64,000 bases of DNA from Longitalea luteola. Its GTDB lineage: Bacteria; Bacteroidota; Bacteroidia; Chitinophagales; Chitinophagaceae. The stretch spans positions 744,001 through 808,000 of the forward strand of contig NZ_JAFIQX010000001.1 in NCBI RefSeq assembly GCF_017356035.1, read 5' to 3'. The notes under the pieces are model-generated. The model had not been told where the DNA came from, ran no database searches, and worked only from the letters and a program-made list of their open reading frames with translations. The position numbers and the translations under genes were made by a program. Positions 62,055-64,000 of the stretch are shown piece by piece; positions within the stretch are counted from its first letter, which is position 1, and every line of letters begins with the position of its first letter.

Positions 62055-62471
62055 TTATATCATTTTCTTCGTAAGGTCGGCCACTGTTTTCTTTTCGAGG
62101 ATGCGCAGGTTGGCATCCCGTACCAGTACCATCATGTCGTGCAGGCCACACTGCTTTTCATCACAGTTCTTGCAGCGTTCATAAAAGTACAGGCTTACGC
62201 ACGGCAGCATGGCGATGGGACCGTCGATGAGGCGTACGATCTTGGCCAGCGGAATGTCCTTCGGCGATGTCTTGAAGAAATAGCCTCCGCCTTTTCCCTT
62301 TTTACTGTCAAGGATCCCGGCTTTTTTCAGTTCCAGTAATATGTTTTCCAGAAACTTCAGGGGGATCCTTTTCTTTTTGGAGATTTCAGCAATGAGGATA
62401 GGTTCGTTCTCTTTCTTATCAGCCATATACATCAAAGCCTTAAAGGCATACTGAGCTTTCTTGGATAGCAT
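62055..62471 (-). CDS. Rrf2-family transcriptional regulator with four-cysteine cluster
   Basis: A 138-residue winged-helix regulator. LSKKAQYAFKALMYMA, ILIAEISKKKRIPLKFLENILLELKKAGILDSKKGKGGGYFF is the DNA-binding part. Cysteines 91, 100, 103 and 108 (PCVSLYFYERCKNCDEKQCGLH) lie where IscR/RsrR-like members bind an iron-sulfur cluster, though spacing differs from classic IscR. It may sense iron-sulfur or redox state. It is directly upstream of ahcY, but a terminator separates them. Confidence 0.93.
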   Translation of the reverse strand: MLSKKAQYAFKALMYMADKKENEPILIAEISKKKRIPLKFLENILLELKKAGILDSKKGKGGGYFFKTSPKDIPLAKIVRLIDGPIAMLPCVSLYFYERCKNCDEKQCGLHDMMVLVRDANLRILEKKTVADLTKKMI

Positions 62472-62584
62472 GTATTTTCAGTTTAAAACGCGAAAAGTAC
62501 CCCGCCTTAGCATGCAGGGCTATAAGGCCGTAAGATAAAATAATTTATTTATCATCCGCCATCTTAAATGGATGGATAGAACGC

Positions 62585-62703
62585 CGAACGCGCAAGGCGG
62601 AACGTTAAACGCAATAGTCCGAAATTAAAACCTGCCTGCCTACTGGCGGCAGGTGCAAAACGCAGAAACCAGCGTTAGGCGTTAAGCCTTTAGCGTTCAG
62701 CAT
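62585..62703. repeat. GCGTT/TTAAAC word repeats with a palindrome relative
   Basis: Words such as GGAACGTTAAACGC and GCGTTAGGCGTTAAGCC flank CCTGCC-N11-GGCAGG (62631-62652), a looser relative of the CCTGCCTGCCGGCAGGCAGG element. The tract ends just before the stop of the NarL-type gene. Confidence 0.75.
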
Positions 62704-62705
62704 TT

Positions 62706-63359
62706 TTACCGTATAGCCACCAGCTTGTTTACGTAGGCATACTTGATAAGCCCGATGACACTGTTTGTTTTTGTTTTGCGGAATATGTTCTTACGGTGCG
62801 TTTCAACCGTACGTTCGCTGATAAAAAGCCTTTCGGCAATCTGTTTATTACTGAATTCCTGCTCGATAAGGCGTATTACCTCCAGCTCCCGGTCGGTCAG
62901 GTGGGTGGTTTCGGGAGCTACTTTTCTGAGGCGGACAGTAGGATTAGGCATTTCCTTTAGAGTTTTATCGTTAGTGTAAATATGCTCAATCATGTTTTCC
63001 AGTGCTTTGGTGATGGTTTGTTTATCCGTGCTTTTCAATACATAGCCTGCTATTGTACCTTCTTCGATCATTGTATTCACAATATTGTTCTGCCCTTTTT
63101 CGAACAGGGCCACCATTTTTACCCGGGGAAACAGCTCTTTTACGTTATTCGCCAGCTCATGGCCATTCCTGTATAACATGGTGATATCTGCAAATAGAAT
63201 ATCAACGGGCGTGCAGGCCATCTGCCGAAGCAGTTCCTGTGGGTTCGTTGTAATGATAACAGCTTTGAAATATTCATGTTTGTGTAACAGCGACAGCAAC
63301 CCATCGATTACCGTCTGGTGATCTTCTGCAATAGCCATGCGTATCTTTTTTCGTTTCAT
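62706..63359 (-). CDS. NarL/LuxR-family response regulator
   Basis: A 217-residue regulator. Receiver: MAIAEDHQTVIDGL, Asp58 in LFADITMLYRNG and Lys in YVLKSTDKQ. C-terminal HTH: LTDRELEVIRLIEQEFSNKQIAERLFISERTVETHRKNIFRKT. Receiver and output domains are both complete. The ATG at 63359 is chosen; the codon at 63377 adds six residues. No kinase is adjacent. Confidence 0.93.
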   Translation of the reverse strand: MKRKKIRMAIAEDHQTVIDGLLSLLHKHEYFKAVIITTNPQELLRQMACTPVDILFADITMLYRNGHELANNVKELFPRVKMVALFEKGQNNIVNTMIEEGTIAGYVLKSTDKQTITKALENMIEHIYTNDKTLKEMPNPTVRLRKVAPETTHLTDRELEVIRLIEQEFSNKQIAERLFISERTVETHRKNIFRKTKTNSVIGLIKYAYVNKLVAIR

Positions 63360-63903
63360 GTTCGGCAGGTTAAGCATTCAACCGATAATAGTTTGAATTC
63401 TAAAGCTTGAAACCAACACGCAGACTTGTTAGCCGAGGCCAGTATTATATGTATCAAAACTTCTGCCAGTGCCTGTTACAGATGGCGCAAAATACTCTCC
63501 CTTATGGCCTGCCGGAACAGATCTGCCGGAAATAAAGCCATAAAAGAAAGAAAACGGAATAAAAGAGGCTAAAACAGAACGTATATATGGTGGGCCAGAT
63601 GACGTTTTTCCAAATCCGATTTGCAAGGATGAAGGAAAGGAATAAGTGTAACAAGGATGATCCGGTTTGAGACAGTTCATGTAGCAGTAGTTTGGTAATT
63701 CTTTCTAAAATTTACTGAATTAAGCGACAGGAACCTACAGTTCAAATAAAAATTGAGTAATATCAAATCGTTAATAAGGCAGGCTGCGGTAAATGCCGGG
63801 TGCAGGAGGAAAATTTTACCATGAACATTTTATGGTATTTGCGGCGAAATGCGATTCTCCGGGCTTATTACCTGATTAAATGCCAGTTTTCCGGGTAAAA
63901 ACT
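63360..63903. other. Gene-free stretch at the right end
   Basis: About 540 bp with no supportable gene. The minus-strand frame 63429-63680 (83 residues) has no family resemblance, many Ser/Pro/Phe and no clear start, so I do not count it. A terminator follows at 63904. Confidence 0.4.
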
Positions 63904-63932
63904 AAATAACCCCGCTCGTGCCGGGGTTATTT
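63904..63932 (-). terminator. Terminator of the gene cut at the right edge
   Basis: AAATAACCCCG and CGGGGTTATTT pair perfectly around a 7-nt loop, 27 bases after the stop at 63959. Confidence 0.85.
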
Positions 63933-63958
63933 ACTGATATATTCATTTTACTTATTTG

Positions 63959-64000
63959 TTACAGGCCAAGTACGTCGCTCATACTGTAAATGCCTTTTTT
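63959..64000 (-). CDS. C-terminal 13 residues of a gene cut by the window edge
   Basis: On the minus strand the sequence reads KKGIYSMSDVLGL followed by TAA, with a terminator downstream, so it is the end of a real gene whose body lies outside the window. Too short to identify. Confidence 0.5.
   Translation of the reverse strand, partial: KKGIYSMSDVLGL

Noticed and set aside
63429-63680. 83-residue minus-strand frame near the right end
   Set aside because: No family, no promoter-like sequence and biased composition.

Overview
The window looks like a chromosome segment of a Bacteroidota bacterium, most likely family Chitinophagaceae (Niastella/Chitinophaga-like); this placement is inference from gene content and not from a marker tree. 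The supporting signs are two secreted proteins with the CHU_C-type C-terminal sorting domain of the type IX secretion system (T9SS), a PorP/SprF-type membrane protein, an HU-CCDC81/SPOR-like protein, DUF4251, DUF1080 and SatD/DUF3307 proteins, futalosine-pathway MqnE, and promoters of the Bacteroidota form TTTG-N18-TAnnTTTG. Shine-Dalgarno sequences are generally not obvious.

Layout. 1-9.7 kb: a protein cut by the window edge, a DUF1080 hydrolase-like protein, a DUF985 cupin, an HU/SPOR-type envelope protein, a lipoprotein FKBP isomerase, L-serine dehydratase, MqnE, a nucleoside transporter and two thioredoxins. 9.9-13.6 kb: DNA polymerase III alpha (dnaE). 14-27.8 kb: an NlpC/P60 hydrolase, an orphan HATPase protein, a polysaccharide flippase, an M1 peptidase, a peptide-binding lipoprotein, MsrA, a MutS2-like ATPase without an Smr domain, and a CBS protein. 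28-32 kb: tRNA-Ser(CGA) with a nearby duplicate of its 3' end and a fragment of an aldo/keto reductase, then dusB and a GAF protein. 32-42 kb: a Tat-exported phospholipase C, two T9SS cargo proteins and PorP/SprF. 42-49 kb: an AraC regulator divergent from an AHSA1/SRPBCC protein, then five two-component signalling genes. 49.7-56.5 kb: an M48-type metallopeptidase followed by a 1,825-residue SF1 helicase. 56.7-64 kb: a third sensor kinase, DUF4251, the SatD/DUF3307 pair under a striking operator array, S-adenosylhomocysteinase, an Rrf2 regulator and a NarL-type regulator.

The best candidate for an undescribed system is the M48 peptidase + giant helicase pair (49761-56522). The helicase appears to read, in order: a degenerate protein-kinase C-lobe, DUF4011, SF1 helicase, a Vsr/MTES_1575-like nuclease fold whose catalytic acidic residues look lost, and a C-terminal WGR domain. 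This resembles helicase-kinase defence proteins (Mokosh-like), but with a peptidase partner and no visible PLD nuclease.

A second theme is non-coding. Most gene junctions carry families of short repeated words (GTTCAAA, AACGCTT, GGCACAAGGCTAAA and others), often as inverted pairs, and some run into coding sequence and supply the stop codon. A 39-bp element around a 20-bp palindrome occurs twice, 57 kb apart. The satD promoter carries four palindromic boxes with 28-29 bp period, and the AHSA1 promoter has a perfect palindrome between its -33 and -7 elements.
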